From Ambrosia x helenae (taxonomy: Eukaryota; Streptophyta; Magnoliopsida; Asterales; Asteraceae), in the NCBI GenBank assembly GCA_030844895.1, contig CM061227.1, forward strand, positions 73,038,593-73,102,592: a DNA stretch of 64,000 nucleotides, given 5' to 3'. A program made the position numbers and the translations under genes. Within the stretch, counting starts at the first letter, position 1; the number at the start of each line of letters is the position of its first letter. This document shows, piece by piece, positions 10,483-20,950 of the stretch. Under the pieces are notes generated by a model. That model made no database searches and was not told the origin of the DNA. It was given only the letters and a program-made list of their open reading frames with translations.

Positions 10483-13400
10483 ATGTCTGGAGTGCGTGGA
10501 GGACGAGGAGGTGGTCGCAATGGTGGACGCGGTGGTGGTCGCGGTGGTGCTGGTGGTCGTGGTGGAGGTATTAACCTATCACAGGCTGATCTGAATAACT
10601 TGCTCCAGGCTGCCTTTCAGTTAGGGCACAACGGTGGTGGTAAGTTGTTTTATCTATTTTCTTTGCCTCATTGGTGAACCTTGTGTAAGTTATTCGTGGT
10701 TTCTCATACGTTTCATTTCAGGTGGTCCTGTTGACCCACCCCCACCCATGTGCACCTATAAGATGTTCCGGGACTGCAAACCCCAGGAATTCTCTGGCAC
10801 CGAGGGTGCGGTCAGTTTGCTTAGGTGGTTGGAGAAAGTGGAGTCGGTATTCCTGATGTGTAACTGTCTCCCAGAAGACCGGGTGAAGTATTCTGCTGCA
10901 TTGTTTTAGGACGTGGCATTGACTTGGTGGAATGGTATTACCCAGAACATGGGTATTGGGGAGGCATATGCTATGCCATGGGAGAACTTTGTGCAGTTGC
11001 TGAAGCGGGAGTATTGCCCGAGGGAAGAGGTACAGAAGCTGGAGCATGAGGTGTGGAACCTCAAGATGACTGGATCGGAAATCGAGAAGTATACTGTGAG
11101 GCGGAATGAGTTGGCCGTGCTGTGTCCCGATCTGCACGTGCCAGAATATCGTAAGATTGAACATTATGTCTCGGGGTTAGTGCCGGAAATTGCAGGGTTA
11201 GTGGCTGCTGGGAATCATCCTACTTATGCGGAGGTAGTTCGATCGGCACATAGGATGACTAACTTAAAGGTGAATGAGGGGATTTTGCCGGCGAAAGGTT
11301 CGACTGCTAAGGCTCCAGAGAACAATAAGCGCAAGTGGGAAAATGACGGGAAAGGATCTGGGTCTGCACAGCAGGGTAAAAAGTTTGATAATGGGGGTTC
11401 ATCGTCTTCGGGTAACAAACAGGGTGGTTATGCGGGAAAACTGCCCAAATGCAACAAGTGTGGACGCCATCATCAAGGGAACTGTGATAGTAACCGTTGT
11501 CACCGCTGCCAGCGAACAGGCCACTATGCTAAGGATTGTCGGGCTACACTTCCATCGACTCAGGCTCCGACTAACAGTTCAGCTCCGACTACTCAGGGGA
11601 CTACAGGGAAACAAGGATGCTACAACTGTGGTGACACCGGGCATTACAAGAAGGATTGCCCAAAACTGAAACAGGGTGGAAACAACGGGAATGGGAACAA
11701 CGGGGGCGGCGGCAGAAATGCACGTGCCTTCGTCATTGGAGCTGCTGAGGCTAGGCAGGACCCTGATACAGTCACCGGTACGTTTCTTCTCAATAACCAT
11801 TCTGTTAGCGTGTTATTTGATTCTGGTGCCGACAAGAGTTTTGTATCCATGGATGTTAGCCGACTGCTAGATGTAGTATCTGTACCATTAGAGACCAAGT
11901 ATATTATTGAGTTGGCCGACGGTAAAACGATTGAAGCTACTAGTGTCCTTCGGGAGTGTCAGTTAGAGTTGTCGGGTTTATCGTTTCCCATCGACCTTAT
12001 GCCGGTACCATTGGGTAGCTTTGACGTTGTGGTAGGAATGGATTGGTTATCTTTGTATCGCGCGGAGATTGTCTGTTATGATAAGGTTATTCGGATTCCT
12101 CTCCCTGATGGAGAATTTCTTTCTGTGTACGGTATCAAGGGTGGTGTTCCGCTGAATATCATCTCTAGCATGAAAGCCCTTAAGTGTATTCGAAAGGGTT
12201 GTTCCGCCGTTCTGGCACTTTTATCTGTTACCTCTGCTGATGAGAAGAAGATCGACGATATTCCGGTTGTGCGCGAGTTTTCTGATGTGTTTCCCGATGA
12301 TTTATCTGGTCTTCCTCCTCATCGTCAAGTCGAGTTCGGTATTGATCTTGTACCGGGGGCTGCTCCTATTGCTCGGGCCCCCTACCGTCTTGCACCTCCC
12401 GAGATGCAGGAATTGTCTAGTCAGTTGCAGGAACTCTTGGACAAGGGTTTCATCCGGCCAAGTTCTTCCCCTTGGGGAGCCCCGATTTTATTTGTCAAGA
12501 AGAAGGATGGGAGTTTCCGATTGTGTGTGGACTACAGAGAGCTGAACAAGTTGACCATCAAGAACCGTTATCCTCTTCCACGTATTGATGATCTGTTCGA
12601 CCAGCTTCAGGGTTCTAGTTATTATTCCAAGATCGATTTGAGGTCCGGTTATCATCAGCTGCGCGTCAGGGAGGCTGACGTTGCAAAGACTGCTTTTCGA
12701 ACACGTTATGGCCATTTCGAATTCTTGGTCATGCCTTTCGGTCTCACGAACGCACCGGCGGTTTTCATGGACTTGATGAACCGCGTCTGTAAACCGTATC
12801 TGGACAAGTTTGTCATTGTGTTTATTGATGACATTCTGATCTACTCCAAGAACGAGACCGAACACGGGGAACATCTGCGGTTAGTTTTGGAACTCTTGCG
12901 ACGGGAGCAACTTTACGCCAAGTTCTCAAAGTGTGACTTTTGGTTACGCGAAGTTCAATTCCTAGGACATGTGGTTAATGAACTAGGAATTCATGTCGAT
13001 CCAGCTAAGATCGAAGCGATTAAGGACTGGGGAGCACCAAAGACGCCAACTGAGGTGCGGCAATTCCTAGGCCTTGCGGGCTACTATCGTCGTTTCATTC
13101 AAGGGTTCTCGAAGATCGCTCAACCCCTGACCACTCTTACTCAGAAAGATAGGAAATTCGACTGGGGTGAACCACAAGAGTCAGCGTTTGAAGAACTGAA
13201 GTCCAAACTGTGTTCTGCTCCTATTTTGTCTTTACCTGAAGGCCCTGATGATTTCGTTGTTTACTGTGACGCTTCTATTCATGGTCTCGGTTGTGTGTTG
13301 ATGCAACGCGAGAAGGTGATTGCGTATGCTTCTCGTCAACTCAAGGTGCACGAGAAGAACTACACCACCCATGACTTGGAGTTGGGTGCAGTGGTTTTCG

Positions 13401-15124
13401 CGTTGAAAATTTGGAGACATTACTTGTACGGTACCAAATGCACCATCTACACCGATCACAAGAGTCTCCAACACATTTTCGACCAACAACATTTGAACAT
13501 ACGGCAGCGTCGTTGGATTGAACTTTTGAACGATTATGATTGTGCTATTAAGTACCATCCTGGCAAGGCGAATGTTGTAGCAGACGCCTTGAGCAGGAAG
13601 GAATCTTCTAAACCTCGTCGCGTTCGGGCGTTGCAGCTCACTATCCATTCGTCGTTACCTGATCAACTCCGTTCTGCCCAATTGGAAGCTTTGAAGGAGG
13701 AAAACCTTAAAGCTGAAACTATGCACGGTGCCGACAAGCACCTAGAGCGAAGGCCTGATGGCCTGCACTATTTCGCAGAACGCATATGGGTTCCTTTATT
13801 CGGGGGACTACGGGAGCTTGTTCTTGATGAGGCTCATAAGTCCCGGTATTCTATTCATCCTGGTTCGGATAAGATGTACCAAGATCTAAAGGTGCTTTAC
13901 TGGTGGCCAAACATGAGGTCGGACATAGCCTCATACGTGAGCAAATGCTTGACCTGTGCTAAGGTCAAAGTGGAATACCAGAAACCGTCGGGTCTCCTGC
14001 AACAACCTGAAATTCCGGAATGGAAATGGGAACGGATTACTATGGATTTTGTCACACAACTTCCTAAATCACCAAGCGGGAACGACAAGATATGGGTGAT
14101 TGTCGATCGGTTGACGAAATCAGCCCATTTTCTTGCTATTAAGGAGACCGACACCATGGATCGTTTGGCTCGTCTCTACTTGAAAGAAGTTGTTTCTAAG
14201 CACGGGGTACCTGTTTCTATTATCTCGGATCGTGACTCCCATTTTACTTCTCACTTCTGGAAGTCTTTGCACAAAGCTCTGGGTACACAACTAGACATGA
14301 GTACGGCTTACCATCCACAGACTGACGGTCAGAGTGAGCGTACGATTCAAACCTTAGAAGACATGCTGCGGGCATGTGTGATCGATTTTGGCAAGGGTTG
14401 GGAAGCTCATCTGCCGTTGGTAGAATTCTCGTACAACAACAGTTATCACACGAGCATCAAGGCTGCTCCGTTCGAAGCACTGTACGGACGGAAATGCCGT
14501 TCTCCTCTTTGTTGGGCTGAAGTGGGTGAGAGTCAACTCACTGGGCCTGAACTAGTGTACGAAACTTCGGAAAAGATCGTACAGATTCGAAATCGGTTGG
14601 CGGCGGCACGGGACCGGCAAAAGAGTTATGCTGATCAGCGTCGCAAACCACTGGAATTCCAAGTCAATGACAAGGTACTTCTAAAAGTCTCACCGTGGAA
14701 GGGCGTCATACGCTTTGGGAAGCGTGGCAAACTCAATCCGCGATATGTCGGCCCATTTACGATCCTGGAACGGATTGGGCCGGTGGCATATCGACTTGAT
14801 CTACCGACGGAGCTCGGTAACGTACATAACGTCTTTCACGTGTCAAACTTGAAGAAGTGTCTGGCTGACGAGTCTCTCATCGTTCCACTAGAAGAGATCA
14901 AGGTTGATGATCGTCTTCGGATTGTGGAAGAACCTGTGGAGATCCTTGATTACAAGATTCGTAGCCTGCGTCACAGCAAGATTCGTATCGTTAAGGTTCG
15001 GTGGAACTCGAACCGGGGACCGGAATATACGTGGGAACGGGAGGATCAGATGAAGTCTAAGTATCCTCATCTCTTTCCTAAGGAAGCGTTCGAGTCGAGA
15101 CATGTCTCTTCGGCAGCTGAATGA
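10483..15124 (+). pseudogene. Tekay gag-pol polyprotein, one in-frame stop
   Basis: It starts at ATG 10483 with a Gly/Arg-rich leader. A probable 82-bp intron (10640-10721) joins in frame to the gag body. TAG at 10907-10909 interrupts gag just before the conserved ALTWWN motif; Gln is usual there, so it looks like CAG to TAG. After it, about 1405 codons are open. Visible in order (counted from 10913): zinc knuckles CHRCQRTGHYAKDC and CYNCGDTGHYKKDC near 197-250; protease FDSGADKSF near 301; reverse transcriptase with FIDDILIYS near 636; RNase H (YCDASIHGLG); integrase with an HHCC region and catalytic Asp near 1044, Asp near 1105 and Glu near 1140 (D-35-E); and a C-terminal chromodomain (about 1340-1387, VEEPVEILDYKIR, RWNSNRGPEYTWE), which in chromoviruses is thought to guide integration to heterochromatin. 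Mobilisation in trans remains possible. Confidence 0.92.
10640..10721 (+). other. Probable intron in Tekay gag
   Basis: Donor GGTG|GTAAGTTG and acceptor TTTCATTTCAG|GTGG. The 82-bp segment contains an in-frame stop (TGA after CCTCATTGG). Removing it joins a 52-codon Gly-rich first exon to the gag body in frame (phase 1). Confidence 0.65.
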
Positions 15125-15142
15125 ATCTCGGGTCGAGATTCC

Positions 15143-15166
15143 TTTTAACGTGGGGATGATGTGACA
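15143..15166 (+). promoter_or_regulatory. Relic polypurine tract plus old LTR start
   Basis: TTTTAACGTGGGGATGATGT followed by GACA is repeated base for base at 15269-15292, where it forms the functional polypurine tract and 3' LTR start. Here it is followed by ACTCGGGTAAAT, a different LTR-like beginning, and then about 100 bp of T-rich sequence. Confidence 0.6.
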
Positions 15167-15274
15167 ACTCGGGTAAATCTCTCTCTTTTGGTTTCTACCT
15201 TTTGCTTGCTTCCTTCGTTATTTCTTTTGTTCTTTCTGTACTTGTACAAATTTTCGGGACGAAAATTCTTTTAA

Positions 15275-15285
15275 CGTGGGGATGA
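15275..15285 (+). promoter_or_regulatory. Polypurine tract before the 3' LTR
   Basis: GTGGGGATGA lies directly before TGTGACACC, the first bases of the 3' LTR; it is the expected plus-strand primer. Confidence 0.75.
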
Positions 15286-18200
15286 TGTGACACCTGGCAA
15301 ATTCTGGTTAACAACGTTGTCTAGATGAAAGTCTACCTTAGCGAGTCACGCGTATATTGTACTTAACTGGGTTAGTTAAGTCGGGATACGGTTCGGGAAC
15401 TATTGGTTAGTCTAGAAGATCATTGGATGTTGGTCTAGAGGTTCGTTAGATGTCGGTCCTTAACCAAGTGTACAAACGGTGACGATTTGTAGGATCGTCA
15501 GGGCATACGGAACGTACGAGTCTCGAGTCCCGGGAATTGGTGAACGAGTGTAAATATGTGTATTTACTTGTGTTATGTGTTTACAATCATTATGTGACTT
15601 GTCGGTACATGAATATGCATTAACATATGTTTAAAACGGGGTTTAACGCGCAAAACACACAAGGCCAAACCCTATAGGCGAGTAGGAGGTCTACTCCCCT
15701 ATAGGGGAGGCGAGTAGGGAGCCCATAAGGGCGAGTAGGCCCTACTCGTGTGAGTTATGGGCGAGTAGGCCCCTAATCACATGAACATTAGGCGATTACA
15801 AGCCCTAATCGCATGAACTGCTGCACAATCGCATGTAACGTGCTGGAACGACTAGGAACGCCTATAAATACAACACTTAACCTCCTAAACTCCCTAATAT
15901 CAACCCTAGTCGTCCCATAACCGCCCCAAACACTTAAACAACCTCTGGAAGGCGATTTTGATCAAAAACACAAGGTTTCAAGGTCTAACCATCAATCTTT
16001 TACAATTCCAAGGTTTGATTCTCATCCATAACACTTTGTAAACGTTTTTAATCAATCCCTAATGGTCCAGACCTGTTCATAAACGAAAAAGCTTTCTGAA
16101 AATCGTCAATAAGGGTTGTTAAACGGATTATAACAAATTAACATGCGTTATGGGTATGTATGATTAGAAAGATAGGATTTTTATGGATCTTGATGATGTT
16201 TTGATGTATTATCATGCTAGGTCAGAATTAATATTATTAGTATGATGATAGAAAACTCAGTAATCGGATAATAGGGTTATGATTACATGCGTTAATTGAT
16301 GTTGCATGCTATGTGAATAGTGTTTGGATTGTTTTGGGTTGCATGCAGGACTGATTATACGAGGTTGAACGAAGGGTTTTGGGTTAAACATGTTTAGGAT
16401 AGTGTTTGGGATGATATTGGGTAGTTACACACGTTCTGGATCTGATTTGGAGCGTTAAACGCGCGAAAAACCGGAACAGCATGGTTACAGGCGAGTAGCA
16501 ATGCTAATCGCCTATAACTCATGCGATTACAAGGCTAATCGCCAATATATAGGCGAGTAGAAGCCTAATCACTAGTAAGTTCATGCGAGTAGCCCTAATC
16601 ACTAGTAAGTTCATGCGAGTAGCCCTAATCACTAGTAAGTTCAGGGGAATAGCCCCTAATCGCATGAAGTAAAGGGGAATAGCCCCTATTCGCCTATAAT
16701 AGGGGCGAATAGTAGGGCTGTAAACGAACCAAACGAACACGAACAAGGCTTTGTTCGTGTTTGTTTGTTAAGGTTTATTGGACAAACGAACCGTTCACGA
16801 ACACACTAACGAACATAATTCTATGTTTGTGTTTGTTTGTTAAGAAGTTCGATTGTTTGCGAACTGTTCGTGAACACGGGTCTTGAACACAAACAAACAA
16901 AAACAAACATTTATTATGCAACTAACTAAAAAAATATTGTTAATATTAACCGTTAGACAAAGTACATCTACTAAACAATGTCGATAAGTCAAATTGTACT
17001 AACTTAGACATAATTATCTAAAATTACTTAGGCATAGGCATGAATACATGATATTCCTAATTCAAAAGTTCATAATTATCCTAAGTTTTAACTAGTGATC
17101 GAACATAAACAAACATACATGAACGGATATAAATAAACGAACGTAAACAAACACATTGCCGAACGTTCACGAACACAGTCGAACGAACGAGACACTTGTT
17201 CGTGTTTGTTTGTTTAGTTAATCAAACGGAATTTTTTGTTCGTGTTCGTTCATTTATTAAACAAACGGACACAAACGAACTTCCCGCCGAACGGTTTACG
17301 AACTGTTCACCGAACGTTTGGTTTGTTTACAGCCCTAGCGAATAGGATGTCTAATCACTAGTTGACTTTCCTAATCACTAGTTGACTTTTCCTAATCGCG
17401 TGTACTGCTGCTGTAAGTGTATATTAGCATTCCGAGACCCGATTTAACATGTAGTAACATGCTAGGAACCCCGTAACATGTCTAATAACTTGGTAACATA
17501 TATTTGGATGTATTTCGGTGATACGTGAACTATGTGCTATAACTTGTTGTGTGTTAACGTATGTTAAGTGTACTTGCGTTATTGTACGTTTTGGAGCGTA
17601 AACATAACACGGGGAGTCTCGGGTCACCAATGGGATGTCGAGTCTTGTACTTTGGGTCGGTTAAACAGTCACGGTGTTTTCAAATGAACTTGGTTATGGT
17701 CTGGACATCTAGGGACTAATTAACCTGCGGGTTATTAGTCTAAGTACTTGTAACTGTCGTATGTTAGGTCGCCACTGTACGGGACTAACATAGCAGCTGA
17801 GTTTACTCGGGATTAGGAGTAAAGCAACTTAAGGTGAGTTTACGGCCCCTCTTTTAAACTGGTTTCATACTTTCGGGGGAGAAAACATGTGTTAAAACTA
17901 TATTTGGTAACTACTGTCATACTATGGGTTTCTCTTGTATACTACACGATCTTTGGAAGTCCCGGGGGGAACCATGAATGTGCGGGTTTGCACAACGGGG
18001 AAATGTGAATAGCGCTATTGGGAGTGACCAACCCCGCTCGTCGACTTGGAGGGTCGGCGGGTGCATATTGTCTCAAACAGGAACAACAGGAACATACATC
18101 GGGCATACTTTTGGTATTCGAGTTAGTAATGGTTTTCCAATCGTGGTAGTAACAAACGTACGCCTAGCTAGCGTATACTGGTTTTCTATTTTGTTATAGT

Positions 18201-18553
18201 ATGGACAGGTTGACTTGGTACTTGAACTGCAAACCTGTAAACTCACCAGCATTTTTGTGCTGACGTAAACTTTTACATGTTTTCTCAGGTCGCTAAGGTA
18301 GCACAATGGAACTAGGACGCACGCGTCTGCACGGCGTCTAGATAGAGTTGCATGATTTCATAAACATTGAACTTTGGTTATTTATGTTGAACTTTATTTT
18401 AAATAAGCTTCCGCTGTAAACGGGATTTTAAAACTATGTTTTGGTATTGCATTAATTACATTTAGACTTGTTTATTGTGATCGTTGGTTTGGATCCTGGT
18501 TTGTCATGCGCCTCGCGGTAAAACTCCGCATGTGGAAATTTGAGGGTGTGACA
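15286..18553 (+). repeat. 3' LTR of the Tekay element (3268 bp)
   Basis: The same sequence as 7292-9925 with a 625-bp hAT insertion and its 8-bp duplication at 16705-17345. It ends GTGTGACA and is followed by the target duplication AACAA at 18554-18558. Confidence 0.92.
16713..17337. mobile_element. Non-autonomous hAT element inside the Tekay 3' LTR
   Basis: 625 bp with terminal inverted repeats TAGGGCTGTAAACGAACC and, at the other end, GTTTGGTTTGTTTACAGCCCTA read forward. The 8-bp duplication GCGAATAG is at 16705-16712 and 17338-17345; the 5' LTR has the site unoccupied around 8714. The interior is full of CGAACA/TGTTCG words and has no coding frame. Confidence 0.92.
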
Positions 18554-18606
18554 AACAACAACAACAATAATAATAATAATAAAACAGAAAAAAAAATTAA
18601 ACAGCC

Positions 18607-18911
18607 AAAGCGCCTCGCTAAGGCCAATGCGAGGCGCTTTGGTCTTCTTCCCCAAACAACCCAGCCCAAAATCCACCCAAATCAAACAAACACTCAATAA
18701 TAACATGGAAATAACATAACAAAGTTGATGTACTACCCTTTGTCCGAACAATCCGATCCTTCTCTCGTCGATGTGTGTGTGTCTGTGTGTGTGAAGCCAA
18801 GTGAGACGGTTGACCGTCTCACTTTGGCTTTTAAATAGGCTACAAAGCGCGGCGCTTCGAATAATATCCGGCCCCCTTAAACGCATCGCTTTGGCCAAAG
18901 CGAGGCGCTTT
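18607..18911. repeat. 34-bp nested palindromes, middle of M2
   Basis: Two good copies (18607-18640 and 18878-18911) and a damaged one near 18842. Core GCCTC / GAGGC as at the left and right ends of M2. Between them, 18801-18822 is a separate perfect hairpin (GTGAGACGGT, TG, then its complement) next to a GT microsatellite. In E3 the equivalent cluster lies between the OTU gene and ORF2. Confidence 0.85.
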
Positions 18912-18914
18912 GGC

Positions 18915-19430
18915 ATTTTTGAGAGTTTTAAGTTGTTTCCAATCCAAAAAAAAATCGTTTGACGTGTTTCGATTCGTTTCTTGCTCGTTTGTGGTTTTCG
19001 GTTGGAACATCCGAGTTTGAACAACATTCATAAATCATTGTACGTGATACACGAACTATACAGTCGATATCGGTTTTTTATAATAATACAAATTTTGCAT
19101 GTCTAATCGATATCCTGGACTTCTGGACTCTGTTTGACGCGTTTCGGTACGTTTAATTGCTCGTTGGCGGTTTTCAGATGACACATCAATCAATTAAAGG
19201 AATTGAAACGCATCAAATTGAGTCCGGAATCCCAAGATATCGATTAGACATGCAAAATTTGTATTTTTATAAAAAAAAGGTATCGAATGTATAGTCCGTG
19301 TATCACATACAATGATTTATGAAAGTTGTTCAAAGTCAGATGTTTGTACGAAAACCACAAACGAGCAATAAACGAACCGAAACGCATCAAGCGAATTTTT
19401 TGGATTGGAAACAACTTAAAACATTTAAAA
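18915..19430. repeat. Inverted pair of the ~210-240-bp MULE unit
   Basis: The segment at about 18915-19190 is the reverse complement, with moderate divergence, of about 19195-19430. Each arm contains ATCGATATC, GCATGTCTAATCGATATC and ATTGCTCG-type text found in direct orientation at 3168-3570 in E1. The long frames across it (for example 18452-19027 minus) are by-products. Confidence 0.75.
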
Positions 19431-19779
19431 ATGAACTAATTTTTTTAACCAATCATAACCATTTAAAATGGATCATTTGATTAGAAATATATTCTCAAAC
19501 AATTCATAACAATTGTTCAGTTATGAATATACCAGCCTTCGAGACCTTGTTTGACGCGTTCGATTCGTTTAAAATTAGGGGTGGCAAAAATGGGTAGGTT
19601 GGGTTGGTTGTTGAGTCAGGATGGATTTGGGTCATAATAGTTTGGATCAAGATGTTTAAAAGAATTAAAAAAAATAATAAAAAGTTTGAAAATAATAAAA
19701 ATTTTAAAAATAATAAGAAATTAAAAAAAAAAGGTTAAAAAATCAATAAAAAGTTTTTACAAATAAAAAATATTAACGA

Positions 19780-20520
19780 CCCGAACCGTTACGGCTCGAA
19801 CGGGCCAGTTAACGACCCGGGCCATTTCGACTCGACAGGGACCGTTACCGACCTCGACCATTTCGTCCCGACAGGCCCGTTAACGACCCGGATCGTTTCG
19901 ACCCGACCGGGCTGTTATCCACCCAGACCGTATCGATCCGATCAGGCCTGTTAACGAGACGGGCCGTTTGGACCCGACCTGCCCGTTAATGACCCGGACT
20001 GTTTATACCCGACCTGGCCCGTTAGCGACCCGGACCGTTTCGACCTGAACTTTCCGTTAACGACCTGTACCGGTTTCGAACTGACCGCCCGTTAATGAAC
20101 CGGACTGTTTCGACCCAACCGGCCCGTTATGCACCCGTACCGTAACGACCCAGGCCATCTCGACCCGATCGACCCGTTCACAACCAGGACTGTTTAGACC
20201 CGACCTGGCCCGTTGGTGACCCAGACCGTTTCGACCTGACCGGCTCGTTAGCGACCTGGACCGTTTGACCCAACCGTCCCATTAACGACCCGGACCGTTT
20301 CGACCCGACCACCCGTTAACGAACCGGACTGTTTCTATCGACCCGACCTGGCCCATTAGCGAGCCGGATTTCGACTCGAACGGACTGTTTCGACATGACT
20401 GGCCCTTTAGCGACCCGGACCATTTCGATCCGACCGGGCCCAATAAGATCTAGACCATTTTAACTCAAACGACCCCCTAACAACTCGGACGGTTTTAAAC
20501 CGACCAGGTCTGTCACCAAA
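19780..20520. repeat. Degenerate minisatellite, about 20 copies of a 35-36-bp unit
   Basis: Units of the type AACGACCCGGACCGTTTCG then ACCCGACCGGCCCGTT follow each other with 10-30 percent divergence; a few are 34-51 bp. It lies in a block (about 19572-20830) that starts like a plant dispersed repeat (GGGGTGGCAAAAATGGGT) and has TACCCATCCTG/AACCCA words on the far side. It interrupts the space between the OTU gene and the palindromes of M2. Confidence 0.8.
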
Positions 20521-20950
20521 TGCAAAGGATACAATGGTTCGTTGTTAAAGACTTAGATATTTATATAGCATCAGACCTTTTGGTGTTGGATGAGTTTTTG
20601 TTCAGATTCCTAAGTAGTTATTTCAAAATACCCATCTTGACCCATTTGTTTTTTTTTTTTTTTTTGACATACCCATCCTGACTCACTTACTTAATTCCAA
20701 CATTTAAAACTACCCATCCTAACCCCTTTGAAAATTATAGTAAACCCAATTCAACCCACAAGTTCAAATTTTAAACCTAAAACAACCCAAACCCAATTAG
20801 ATGGGTTAAGATTGCTAGATCTATTTAAAATGTTGATTCAAAATTGACATAGTTTCAAACAAGAAGCTTAAACCAAGAACAATTTGTTTTATTTCTAAAG
20901 ATCATAAACACAATCAAGACAATTTTAATATTTTTACAAATTTCACATAT

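Larger units (their letters stand above)
7292..18553 (+). mobile_element. Full-length Ty3/Gypsy chromovirus, Tekay clade
   Basis: Two LTRs (7292-9925 and 15286-18553) begin TGTGACACC and end GTGTGACA, and a 5-bp duplication AACAA lies on both sides. Internal parts in order: primer binding site for initiator-Met tRNA, gag with zinc knuckles, protease, reverse transcriptase, RNase H, integrase with a C-terminal chromodomain, and a polypurine tract. Domain order and the chromodomain place it among chromoviruses; the long LTRs fit Tekay/Del. One in-frame TAG in gag breaks the polyprotein. LTRs look almost identical apart from a hAT insertion in the 3' copy, so the insertion is recent. Confidence 0.93.

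Noticed and set aside
10718..14536. Minus-strand frames opposite the Tekay polyprotein
   Set aside because: Shadows of the real plus-strand gag-pol.
18452..19027. 191-codon open frame on the minus strand
   Set aside because: It runs through LTR end, microsatellite, palindrome and inverted-repeat sequence; no protein resemblance.
19572..20830. Complete hAT-like transposon around the minisatellite
   Set aside because: The left end resembles a known dispersed repeat start, but I found no matching inverted right end or target duplication.
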